This document shows positions 1 to 6,096 of a DNA stretch of 6,096 bases, piece after piece. Positions within the stretch are counted from its first letter, which is position 1. Every line of letters begins with the position of its first letter. The notes under the pieces were generated by a model that worked only from the letters and a program-made list of their open reading frames with translations, did not search any database and was not told where the DNA came from. This stretch comes from Acidobacteriota bacterium. GTDB taxonomy: Bacteria > Acidobacteriota > Blastocatellia > Pyrinomonadales > Pyrinomonadaceae. Both the position numbers and the translations under genes were made by a program. The stretch lies in NCBI GenBank assembly GCA_005790265.1, contig SXVE01000209.1, positions 1 through 6,096 of the forward strand, given 5' to 3'.

Positions 1-67
1 GCGAATTCGCGCCGATCAGAAAAACGGCAAAAATGGAGTAAAAGATGCGGAAAATATTGTCTTTCAT
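1..67 (-). CDS. Exported protein of unknown function, N-terminal fragment (cut by window edge)
   Basis: Only the first 22 codons lie in the window. They read MKDNIFRIFYSIFAVFLIGA followed by Asn-Ser. A lysine near the start is followed by a hydrophobic stretch (about residues 8-19), which is the layout of a Sec signal peptide or N-terminal membrane anchor. The ATG at 67-65 lies 16 bases after the stop of the KdgF-like cupin gene on the same strand, so the two are probably co-transcribed. No clear Shine-Dalgarno sequence precedes it, so translation may depend on coupling to the cupin gene. The position next to a lyase-like gene and a cupin suggests another exported polysaccharide-degrading enzyme, but that is context only. 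No mature domain is visible and the function cannot be named. Confidence 0.6.
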   Translation of the reverse strand, partial: MKDNIFRIFYSIFAVFLIGANS

Positions 68-83
68 CGAAATTTTCAACTGA

Positions 84-440
84 TTATTTGCTCAAAAAAT
101 CTTCGCGAATCGGCGAAAAAATATCGATTAAAATCACTTCTTCGTCAAGCATCGTCGCGCCGTGGCGGTTGTGCGGCGGAAAATGCATTACGTCGCCCGC
201 CTGCAAAATATGCACTTCGCCGCTGATCGTAAATTTCACTTTTCCTTTGACGACGAGCGTCATTTGTTCGTGCGGATGTGTGTGTTCGTTCGTCACAACG
301 AACGGCGCGAAACGAAAACGGCACATCATCATATTTTGCCCGACGACCATTTGCCGTTCGATGCCTTCCGCCGGATGTTCGACTGGAATTTTGTTCCAAT
401 CGGTAATTAAAGCCTCAATTTGCGTTGTTTCAGCGATCAT
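84..440 (-). CDS. kdgF: KdgF-like single-domain cupin, probable unsaturated-uronate ring-opening enzyme
   Basis: A 118-residue cytoplasmic protein without a signal peptide, the usual size for single-domain cupins. Cupin motif 1 is NEHTHPHEQ (residues 51-59), giving metal ligands His53, His55 and Gln59. Motif 2 spans about 82-94 (G-D-x(4)-P-P-H-x-x-H-G) and gives His93. The C-terminus reads DIFSPIREDFL, with Asp106, Phe108 and Arg112. From memory, KdgF uses a His/His/Gln/His metal site and an Asp/Phe/Arg active-site trio with this same spacing. KdgF converts 4,5-unsaturated monouronates released by pectin or alginate lyases to the linear keto sugar on the way to 2-keto-3-deoxygluconate. The gene follows the lyase-like gene by 51 bases with no terminator between them, so they are probably one operon. 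The ATG at 440-438 has AAGGA at 460-456, a long 15-base spacer. A generic sugar-binding or isomerase cupin is the main alternative; cupin membership itself is very secure. Confidence 0.82.
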   Translation of the reverse strand: MIAETTQIEALITDWNKIPVEHPAEGIERQMVVGQNMMMCRFRFAPFVVTNEHTHPHEQMTLVVKGKVKFTISGEVHILQAGDVMHFPPHNRHGATMLDEEVILIDIFSPIREDFLSK

Positions 441-491
441 ATTTTTTTATTAAATTCCTTCAAAGATAATTAAAATCAAAAACTCCGTTTA

Positions 492-2375
492 TCAGTTTAG
501 TAATTCCAAACTCATTTCCCAAATTAATTTTTGACCTTTTTTCATCTGTAAATCATTCGCTTCATAAATTAGATGCAGCGGAATCGCGCCCAAAACGCCT
601 TTGCCGAGCCGCGAATCGCCGGTCGCGAGCACCGACGGATTCATCTTCCAGTCGCTTTTAACTGTCACGGCGAGCGTGCCTTCGCGACCGGAAAAATAAT
701 CCGTGCGCCCATCATTTTTCATTTCAAATCTCGTTTGATCGCCTGTCATCGGCACGGCGACGCGCCATTTTTTAATTGCTGTATCTTGTTCAGCAGTCAG
801 CGTTTCGCGGCGAATCAGTTTATTATTTTCGATGCGAAACTCGACTTCGCTCGTTAGATTATTGGCGAAAGTTTCGCCGGATTTACTGCCGATGCGCGCC
901 CATTTTTTCCAGATTATTTTAAGCGATTTGCCGTCCGCTGCCGGAATGATTTCGGTCGCGCCTTCTGATGTTGCGTAAGTTTTTCCGTCCGCGAGCTCCA
1001 GAAACGGCACGAACGAGGGATAAACTTCTTCAACCGGCGCGGAAAATCCCGGCAAACCGTAAGGCGCGGCTAAATAATCGGCAATCGCCGGTTTCGTGCC
1101 GGTCGTCACCGGCAGCGCGAACTGAAATTTTCCCTGACGAACGAGCCAGACGCCGAATTGCCTGTCCGGTTTTTTCTCGAAAAATTCAAAACGAGCGACA
1201 TTATTTAATGTCGGCGCGGCGGGAAATTCCTTTAGATTTTCCTTTTCGAGCGCGCGCATAAAGTTGTCGTTCGCCATAATTATTTTGCCGAAACTCGTTC
1301 CCGCCTGCTGCCATTCCCTCTGCGGATTGATGTACGAGTAATTGCCGCGCCCGAATTTGAAAACGGTAAAAAGGTGTGTCATATCGCTGTAATCGGCGCG
1401 CACCCAGCGCCACGCCTGATTATAAATCGCGGCGATGTTTTCCAAGTTTGTCGGGCGAAATTCGGCGTGTTGCCCGAGAAAGGCGGCGATTTCGAGCGTG
1501 TCGAGATAACTGACCAACCCCTGACTTCTGCCCCAGTTATAGCCGTAACCGGCGGGCGAAACCAAATCCCACCACAGTTTCATCTGTTCTTTGAGCGACG
1601 GCTTGAGCTTTTCCAGAATGTCCTGCCGTCCGGCGATTTCCGCCGCGTCCCAGCAAAATCTGGCGTATTCATTGGAATATCGGTCATAGCGTCCGGTCGG
1701 CGGATTGTCGTCCGAATAAATCGCGCCTTTGGTGAATTGTTCGGCGGCGCGCTCGACGACCGAATCCAAAAATGCGCGGTCTTTCAAAACACCCATCTGC
1801 CAGCTCATCGCCGCGACGCGCGCCGCAACGCCTAAATAATTTTCCGGCAGATTTATCACCTGCCGCTTTTTCGCGTCGTAAAAACGAGCCGGATCGAGCA
1901 GTTGATTCCACTCTTTTTTCTCGGCTTCGCTCAAACTTTGCCAGACGGCGTTTTTCGATAAATCCGTGCCGTAATGACGAAGCGCGAGCGTCGAATATAG
2001 CTGCGAAAAAGCTTTGCCGCCGTTGCGCGCTTCGATCAACACCATTTCCGCAATCGCCCGCGCGGTGTCTTTTCCGGCAATCGTTTTACTGCCGCCGACA
2101 TCAGCCTGCGCCGCAAGCGCGCGCGCGTAACTGCCCCACGAAAATTCGCCGACGGTGAGCGCGTTCATTACCCGATCAGGCGGCGGAGTTAAAGTTTTAA
2201 TGTCGGCAAAATGCGCGGCGATTTCACGCGCCGTAAATTCTCTGACTTCAGCTTTTAATGCGGCAGTCGAGACTGATGATTTATCCGAAGCAGTTTGGGC
2301 GTAAACTCGAATTTGGGAAATCGGATTTAGAAAGATAACTATTTGCAGCCAAATAAGTATTTTTCGTTTTGACAT
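492..2375 (-). CDS. Secreted two-domain protein, probable polysaccharide (polyuronate) lyase of unrecognised family
   Basis: A 627-residue protein from the ATG at 2375-2373. Residues 1-27 form a signal peptide: a basic MSKRK start, a hydrophobic core, and likely cleavage at VYA|Q (after 26), so it acts in the periplasm or outside. Residues about 40-375 look all-helical and rich in Trp, Tyr and Ala. Residues about 395-627 look like beta-strands with repeated short charged/hydrophobic segments. A helical toroid followed by a beta-sandwich is the layout of heparinase II/III-like, alginate and chondroitin lyases. Clusters that could form the active site are PENYLG (177-182), GRYDRYSNEYARF (228-240), GYGYNWGRS (276-284) and Tyr329 to His334 (YSDMTH). 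The GRS motif resembles the DUF2264 style, but I cannot assign a family. A KdgF-like cupin lies 51 bases downstream, which supports a product with unsaturated uronate ends. An in-frame TTG at 2399 would add eight residues but sits in the terminator tail and is unlikely. No Shine-Dalgarno sequence is evident before the ATG. A glycoside hydrolase is the alternative. Confidence 0.72.
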   Translation of the reverse strand: MSKRKILIWLQIVIFLNPISQIRVYAQTASDKSSVSTAALKAEVREFTAREIAAHFADIKTLTPPPDRVMNALTVGEFSWGSYARALAAQADVGGSKTIAGKDTARAIAEMVLIEARNGGKAFSQLYSTLALRHYGTDLSKNAVWQSLSEAEKKEWNQLLDPARFYDAKKRQVINLPENYLGVAARVAAMSWQMGVLKDRAFLDSVVERAAEQFTKGAIYSDDNPPTGRYDRYSNEYARFCWDAAEIAGRQDILEKLKPSLKEQMKLWWDLVSPAGYGYNWGRSQGLVSYLDTLEIAAFLGQHAEFRPTNLENIAAIYNQAWRWVRADYSDMTHLFTVFKFGRGNYSYINPQREWQQAGTSFGKIIMANDNFMRALEKENLKEFPAAPTLNNVARFEFFEKKPDRQFGVWLVRQGKFQFALPVTTGTKPAIADYLAAPYGLPGFSAPVEEVYPSFVPFLELADGKTYATSEGATEIIPAADGKSLKIIWKKWARIGSKSGETFANNLTSEVEFRIENNKLIRRETLTAEQDTAIKKWRVAVPMTGDQTRFEMKNDGRTDYFSGREGTLAVTVKSDWKMNPSVLATGDSRLGKGVLGAIPLHLIYEANDLQMKKGQKLIWEMSLELLN

Positions 2376-2390
2376 AATAAATAATGCTGA

Positions 2391-2447
2391 CAAAAACAAA
2401 ATAGAGTTCGGGTAATACTTCTACCATATTTAACCGAACTCTATTTT
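2391..2447 (-). terminator. Rho-independent terminator after the receptor gene
   Basis: Two perfectly complementary 14-base arms lie at 2434-2447 and 2398-2411, separated by 22 bases. In the minus-strand transcript the second arm ends in UUUU and runs into GUUUUUG, a good U tract. The stem begins 46 bases after the receptor stop codon and ends 22 bases before the lyase-like ATG. The loop is longer than usual and could fold further: GGTA and TACC at 2422-2425 and 2411-2414 can pair at the loop base. The plus-strand reading is followed by CCCG, so it terminates mainly leftward transcription. Because it fills the gap, it may also limit read-through into the lyase gene or act as a leader element. 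Confidence 0.8.
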
Positions 2448-2493
2448 CCCGTTGAAAAACTTGCTGCATCGGCTTTTTTCCGATCATTTATCC

Positions 2494-5400
2494 TTAAAAA
2501 GTAAAGCGCACTCCGAATTGGAGTATTCGCATCGCTCCTCCGTCAGTGATGGTGCCGAACGATGTTCCGGTCGAGAAAGTGCTGTTCGGCTGCCCCAAAT
2601 TCACTAAGTTGAAAATATTGGTTCCTTCACCGCGTAGCCGAAGTCTGTATCGTTCGCCGAATCTAAAATCGCGCGATAATGCCAGATCAACCACCCGGAA
2701 ACCGGGACCATACAAAAAGTTACGCGGCGAATCTCCGTCGGTAGCGGAACCGGTAACAATCGGATTTTGAGCGAATGCCGCCGTGTTAAACCACTGAGCC
2801 GCCGTCGGATTCGCTAGTCTCGGATTAATTCCGGTCAAACGCGCGCGGTCGGTGGCGACTCCATCGAGGTTTGCATCAACTCCGCCGTTCGTCACCGTGA
2901 ACGGTCGTCCGCTCCGAATTTTAACAATCGGTGCGATACTCCAGCCGTTAAGAATTCCTTTCAAAATGCGATTATCGCCGTTGTAAAAATCCGGCTGGAA
3001 ATTAAAGCTCATACTGAAAACGTGCCGCTGATCGGTGTCGGCGGCTCCCTTCTCGGCGTCTAAATTGCTGTAGTTTTGTGCTAATCCGAGAACCGTGTTG
3101 TTGTGCAGTTGAGCGGAGCTAGTAGTTTTGCTGAGAGTATAGAACCCGTTATAACTGAAGAAGTCGTTAAACCGAAACGAGCTTGTAATCTGCAAACCGT
3201 TGTAATCCGCTTCCTGATCCGAATCAAGCATAGTGACGGCACCAAAAGCCGGATTTGGTCGCCTCGCCAGAATATTGGCACCGGCATTGGTGGCGGTCGG
3301 CGTTAGAACCGGGTAATTGACATCGCGAGCGAAAGGCAGATTGCGTGCTGCCGAACGAATATATGCCGCTCCGACAGTTAATTGATTTGTAATCTGACGC
3401 TGTACCGATAAGTTCATTTGAAGAGTGCGCGGAAATTCAAAGTCCTGCGCCACCGCAAAAAACCCGCCGCCGCTGGTAAACGATCCGTTATAAGGAAAAG
3501 GATTTCCGCCCACATAATTATTATACGGATTGCTGAGCGTCGCTCCGGTTCCGCGGCGATTAAGATTAGTGAATGAAAGTCGGGTAGACCAGGGCTGGAA
3601 ATTAGTCATATTGCCCCATTCATTTCCCGAGATGCTGCCGTAAAATAAACCAATCGCCGCACGAATTGATGTTTTCCCATCGCCGAACGGATCGTAAGCG
3701 AATCCGAAGCGCGGCGAGAAATGTGTGTAGCTGACCGGAATAGCTCCTCTTTCGACACCCGGATCGCCGTAGAAAAGAGCGCCGACCGGAGCCAGCGGAT
3801 TAACAGTTGATCGTTGTCCGGGAACGTAATTGGTAAATCTGTTCTGCGGATCGGTCGGCGGCGTTTGCACTTCCCAACGCAGACCTAAATTCAACGTCAA
3901 TTTGGAATTGACGCGAAAATCATCCTGCAAAAATAACGCGCTATACCAAGAATTTGTGATTGCGGTGACCGGAGCATCCTGCGACAGAGTGCTGGGAATA
4001 CCGAGCAGAAAATCAGCAAGCGCATTGCCAGTGGCGGTATTGTTAAAGGCAAATACTCCGTAGTTGTTGAGCAGAGTATCCTGAATGTCTTTGTTGAGTG
4101 TAACTTCTCCGCCGATTTTCAGCGAGTGTCTGCCCTTATTCCAACTGAAAACGTCGCGGATTGAATAAAGATTCGTCCCCGCCGTCGGTCCGCCGATGGC
4201 GTTTGATAAGGTAAAATAACCGTTGACGGTAATTTGCGGAAGCGAAGCGACCCCCTGCGGGGTAAAGGCTGAACCCAAATCTCTCAACGTAGTTTCGGGA
4301 GTGTTCAGGCGTCCCCCAAAATTGCGGGTATAGGTCAACCACACCTGATTAACTTTATCCGGTCCGATGACCCACACATCGCTCAAATTAACATTATGCT
4401 GCCGCCATTTGAAATTCTGCGTCGCCCACGGCAGACTGCCGTTGCCGGGAAAAAAGGATTGACTTCCCGCGGTGGTAAAGTATGAAAAGCTCAAGCGGTT
4501 AGGTTCATTTAACTGATGATCGAGTTTAACCAAAAATTCATCGGTACTGGTTGGGAGCGGAACATTTCCCTGCCATCCCGGAGTTCCGTTGGGATTAGTG
4601 CTGTTGGCTAGAGGAATGTAATCGTTCAATATTCTCAGCGCCACCGGATCAATTCGGTTTGCAGGGATGATGCCGCCCGCAAAAGGCGTGGCGGTGGCAA
4701 GTGTCGTTCCGGTCGCGGGATCTCTGGGCTGACTTGCTAACGGTGAAGCGCTAAAATTTCCCGTCCGTTCAAGTGCGGTCGGAACTCTAGCACCGGACAA
4801 AAACCTGCTCTGCGTCTGCCGTAATCCCGAATATGTAAAAAAGAAAAATGTTCGATCCTGAATAACCGGTCCGCCGACTGATCCACCGAATTGATTGCGT
4901 CTATACGGCGCTTTTTTCAGAATTGAGCCGTATTCATTGGCGTTAAACGCATCGTTTCTGACGAATTCGTACAGCGATCCGTTAAACTTATTAGTTCCTG
5001 ATTTAGTGATAATGTTAATTACGCCGCTGGCGAATCGTCCATATTCGGCGTTGTAGCTGTTGGTCGTCACCTTAAATTCCCTGATTGCCTCCGGGTTCGG
5101 AGCGGCATTTCCCGTGTTGCGGAGGCTGGTCATATTGGTTCCGCCGTCGAGATAGTAGCTGACCGAACCGGTTCCTCCGTCGGTTCCGCCATTAATCAGC
5201 GTTCTTTGTTCGGGAAATCCCAGAACATTGTTGTTGGTGGCGGCAGAAGCCGTTGACACGCCCGTATTGTTCGACTGCACGCCTGGAGTTAAATCGAGCA
5301 ACGCGTAAACGTTGCGTTCAACTAACGGCAGACTTTCGATTTCCTGCGAGTCAACTGTCCGACCCAACTCGGCGTTGCTGGTATTGACTTCGGGCGGCGC

Positions 5401-5814
5401 GGTAGTAACTGTAACTTCTTCATTAAGTCCGCCAACTTCCAGCGAAACGTCCACGCGCGCGGTATCGTTAACTTGTAAAACGATGCCTTCGCGGTTCGCC
5501 TTTTTGAAGCCGGAAACCGCCGTCACCTCGATTGTGTAGTTACCGACCGGAAGAAATTCGATTCGATAGCTGCCGTCTTCACCGGTAACTACGGTTCGAG
5601 TCAATCCCGTGTCAATATTGCGTGCTGTTACGCTCGCCGCCGGAATCGGCGCTTCGCCCGGATCTGCAACAGTCCCGACAATCGTCGCAGTAGTGACTTG
5701 CGCAACGGCTGTTGCAGGAATAGCGAAAAGAACCGTCAGCACGGCAAACACAGCCAAACCGCAATTTCTGCTAACCGGTTTTGTTAAAGCTAACAACCCG
5801 CTTAAAATTTTCAT
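2494..5814 (-). CDS. Oar-like TonB-dependent outer-membrane receptor with carboxypeptidase-regulatory-like domain
   Basis: A full-length 1106-residue outer-membrane transporter that would import oligosaccharides or other large ligands using TonB-ExbB-ExbD energy. A signal peptide covers residues 1-38 (hydrophobic 19-34, cleavage at AVA|Q). Residues about 41-128 are an Ig-like carboxypeptidase-regulatory domain with the typical GEDGSYRIEFLPVGNYTIEV (78-97). A TonB-box-like EEVTVTT is at 132-138. The plug follows at about 145-272, with YYLDGG (220-225), PEAIREFKV (241-249), NAEYGRFASG (255-264) and INIITKSGTN (266-275). The rest is a beta-barrel with aromatic strand ends, such as RTFFFFTYSG (321-330), and the chain ends in GVRFTF with the terminal Phe needed for barrel assembly. 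A clear ribosome binding site precedes the ATG at 5814-5812. No SusD-like gene lies next to it. The carbohydrate substrate is inferred only from the lyase and cupin downstream; peptides or siderophores remain possible. Confidence 0.93.
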   Translation of the reverse strand: MKILSGLLALTKPVSRNCGLAVFAVLTVLFAIPATAVAQVTTATIVGTVADPGEAPIPAASVTARNIDTGLTRTVVTGEDGSYRIEFLPVGNYTIEVTAVSGFKKANREGIVLQVNDTARVDVSLEVGGLNEEVTVTTAPPEVNTSNAELGRTVDSQEIESLPLVERNVYALLDLTPGVQSNNTGVSTASAATNNNVLGFPEQRTLINGGTDGGTGSVSYYLDGGTNMTSLRNTGNAAPNPEAIREFKVTTNSYNAEYGRFASGVINIITKSGTNKFNGSLYEFVRNDAFNANEYGSILKKAPYRRNQFGGSVGGPVIQDRTFFFFTYSGLRQTQSRFLSGARVPTALERTGNFSASPLASQPRDPATGTTLATATPFAGGIIPANRIDPVALRILNDYIPLANSTNPNGTPGWQGNVPLPTSTDEFLVKLDHQLNEPNRLSFSYFTTAGSQSFFPGNGSLPWATQNFKWRQHNVNLSDVWVIGPDKVNQVWLTYTRNFGGRLNTPETTLRDLGSAFTPQGVASLPQITVNGYFTLSNAIGGPTAGTNLYSIRDVFSWNKGRHSLKIGGEVTLNKDIQDTLLNNYGVFAFNNTATGNALADFLLGIPSTLSQDAPVTAITNSWYSALFLQDDFRVNSKLTLNLGLRWEVQTPPTDPQNRFTNYVPGQRSTVNPLAPVGALFYGDPGVERGAIPVSYTHFSPRFGFAYDPFGDGKTSIRAAIGLFYGSISGNEWGNMTNFQPWSTRLSFTNLNRRGTGATLSNPYNNYVGGNPFPYNGSFTSGGGFFAVAQDFEFPRTLQMNLSVQRQITNQLTVGAAYIRSAARNLPFARDVNYPVLTPTATNAGANILARRPNPAFGAVTMLDSDQEADYNGLQITSSFRFNDFFSYNGFYTLSKTTSSAQLHNNTVLGLAQNYSNLDAEKGAADTDQRHVFSMSFNFQPDFYNGDNRILKGILNGWSIAPIVKIRSGRPFTVTNGGVDANLDGVATDRARLTGINPRLANPTAAQWFNTAAFAQNPIVTGSATDGDSPRNFLYGPGFRVVDLALSRDFRFGERYRLRLRGEGTNIFNLVNLGQPNSTFSTGTSFGTITDGGAMRILQFGVRFTF

Positions 5815-5824
5815 TCCGAATACT

Positions 5825-5831
5825 CTCCTTT
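5825..5831 (-). promoter_or_regulatory. Ribosome binding site of the TonB-dependent receptor gene
   Basis: The minus strand reads AAAGGAG at 5831-5825, ten bases before the ATG at 5814-5812. It is the best Shine-Dalgarno sequence in the window and fixes the receptor start. The lyase-like gene and the left-edge gene have nothing comparable. Confidence 0.75.
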
Positions 5832-5862
5832 GATACTAAATTTTTGATGATTTCTGAATCTT

Positions 5863-5880
5863 GAATTTTGAGCAAAATTC
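5863..5880. promoter_or_regulatory. 18-base dyad upstream of the receptor gene, possible operator
   Basis: GAATTTTG-AG-CAAAATTC is an inverted repeat with perfect 8-base arms and a 2-base centre. It lies 48 bases upstream of the receptor ATG and about 32 bases upstream of its ribosome binding site. The compact symmetry suits a dimeric repressor or activator better than an RNA hairpin, since a 2-base loop cannot form. It is AT-rich, so chance occurrence is possible. The surrounding region (5815-5951) is otherwise AT-rich, and I see no convincing -35/-10 pair on the minus strand. Confidence 0.35.
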
Positions 5881-5951
5881 CTTCTTTAGCTTATGTGAAC
5901 TAATTTTGAAACTTACCGAACAAACTCATTTAGAGATGTTTTGACAATGTT

Positions 5952-6096
5952 TTAAGCTACTTTCGGAGCCGCAAAAGCCGGTGCCGTGACGAGCGCGACC
6001 GCGCCGCGAAGACGCGGATGTTCGATTGCCGGCACGATGCGAATCGGCGTCGCGCCGAGTTCGGCGGTCAATGCCCTTTCTCTGATCGCATCGCGC
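5952..6096 (-). CDS. C-terminal fragment of a probable ROK-family sugar kinase or regulator (cut by window edge)
   Basis: The last 47 codons of a gene entering from the right edge, ending at the TAA at 5954-5952. The tail reads IRERALTAELGATPIRIVPA, then IEHPRLRGAVALVTAPAF and AAPKVA. The pattern 'I-R-I-V-P-A, short loop, L-R-G-A-hydrophobic' resembles the final strand and helix of ROK proteins (sugar kinases and NagC-type repressors), where a Gly-Ala-Ala helix closes the C-terminal lobe. The catalytic and zinc-binding motifs lie outside the window, so kinase and regulator cannot be told apart. It is on the same strand as the receptor with a 137-base gap. A ROK protein would fit a sugar-utilisation locus. 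The reading frame is open to the edge and rich in GC codons, which supports it as coding. Confidence 0.55.
   Translation of the reverse strand, partial: RDAIRERALTAELGATPIRIVPAIEHPRLRGAVALVTAPAFAAPKVA

Noticed and set aside
88..453. A 121-codon plus-strand open frame antisense to the cupin gene
   Set aside because: The opposite frame has a full set of cupin motifs; this one is a Cys/Ser/Ile-rich shadow with no recognisable features.
441..491. Gap between the lyase-like and cupin genes as a possible promoter region
   Set aside because: It is AT-rich and only 51 bases long, with no clear -35/-10 pair or terminator; it looks like an ordinary intra-operon spacer.
1374..1835. A 153-codon plus-strand open frame antisense to the lyase-like gene
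   Set aside because: It is a by-product of GC-rich codons in the opposite strand: rich in Arg and Pro, without domain-like pattern and without a ribosome binding site context.
2376..2399. In-frame TTG at 2399 as the start of the lyase-like protein
   Set aside because: It lies in the U tract of the terminator with no ribosome binding site, and adds eight residues ahead of the typical basic signal-peptide start MSKRK; the ATG at 2375 is preferred.
2468..2484. Small inverted repeat ATCGG/CCGAT around a T-rich loop, just after the receptor stop
   Set aside because: Only five base pairs and no U tract in the minus-strand transcript, so it is unlikely to be a terminator on its own; the 14-base stem nearby is far stronger.
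2281..2487. A 68-codon minus-strand open frame starting with ATG just after the receptor stop, reading through the terminator hairpin and overlapping the start of the lyase-like gene
   Set aside because: AAGGA lies only three bases before the ATG, which is too close. The frame runs about 95 bases into the lyase gene in another frame, has no recognisable domain, and spans a strong terminator. A leader peptide cannot be excluded but has no positive support.
5941..5946. A consensus TTGACA on the plus strand
   Set aside because: No -10-like hexamer lies 16-18 bases downstream, and transcription would run antisense into the ROK-like gene.

Overview
The window suggests a Gram-negative heterotroph, most likely a member of the Acidobacteriota (perhaps the Blastocatellia). 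The main clue is the 1106-residue Oar-like TonB-dependent receptor with an N-terminal carboxypeptidase-regulatory-like domain and no SusD partner, a receptor type greatly expanded in that phylum. The taxonomic call is inference from protein style and moderate GC content, not from a marker gene.

Every gene I can support lies on the minus strand, so transcription runs from right to left. In that order: the last 47 codons of a gene cut by the right edge, whose tail resembles a ROK-family sugar kinase or regulator (5952-6096); a 137-base AT-rich intergenic region with a good ribosome binding site and an 18-base dyad; the outer-membrane receptor (2494-5814); a strong hairpin terminator with a U-rich tail (2391-2447); a secreted two-domain protein that looks like a polysaccharide lyase (492-2375); a small KdgF-like cupin (84-440); and the first 22 codons of another exported protein cut by the left edge (1-67).

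Together the genes read as part of a polyuronate utilisation locus (alginate, pectin or a related uronic-acid polymer). The receptor would import oligosaccharides across the outer membrane. The exported toroid-like protein would cleave uronate chains, leaving 4,5-unsaturated ends. The cupin, which carries the residue pattern expected of KdgF, would convert unsaturated monouronates to the open-chain keto sugar that leads to 2-keto-3-deoxygluconate. The lyase role is inferred from fold-like features and from the cupin next to it; its exact family is not recognised. The lyase, cupin and left-edge gene are closely spaced and probably co-transcribed. The receptor is probably a separate unit ended by the terminator. 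No RNA genes, mobile elements, CRISPR arrays or convincing plus-strand genes were found.
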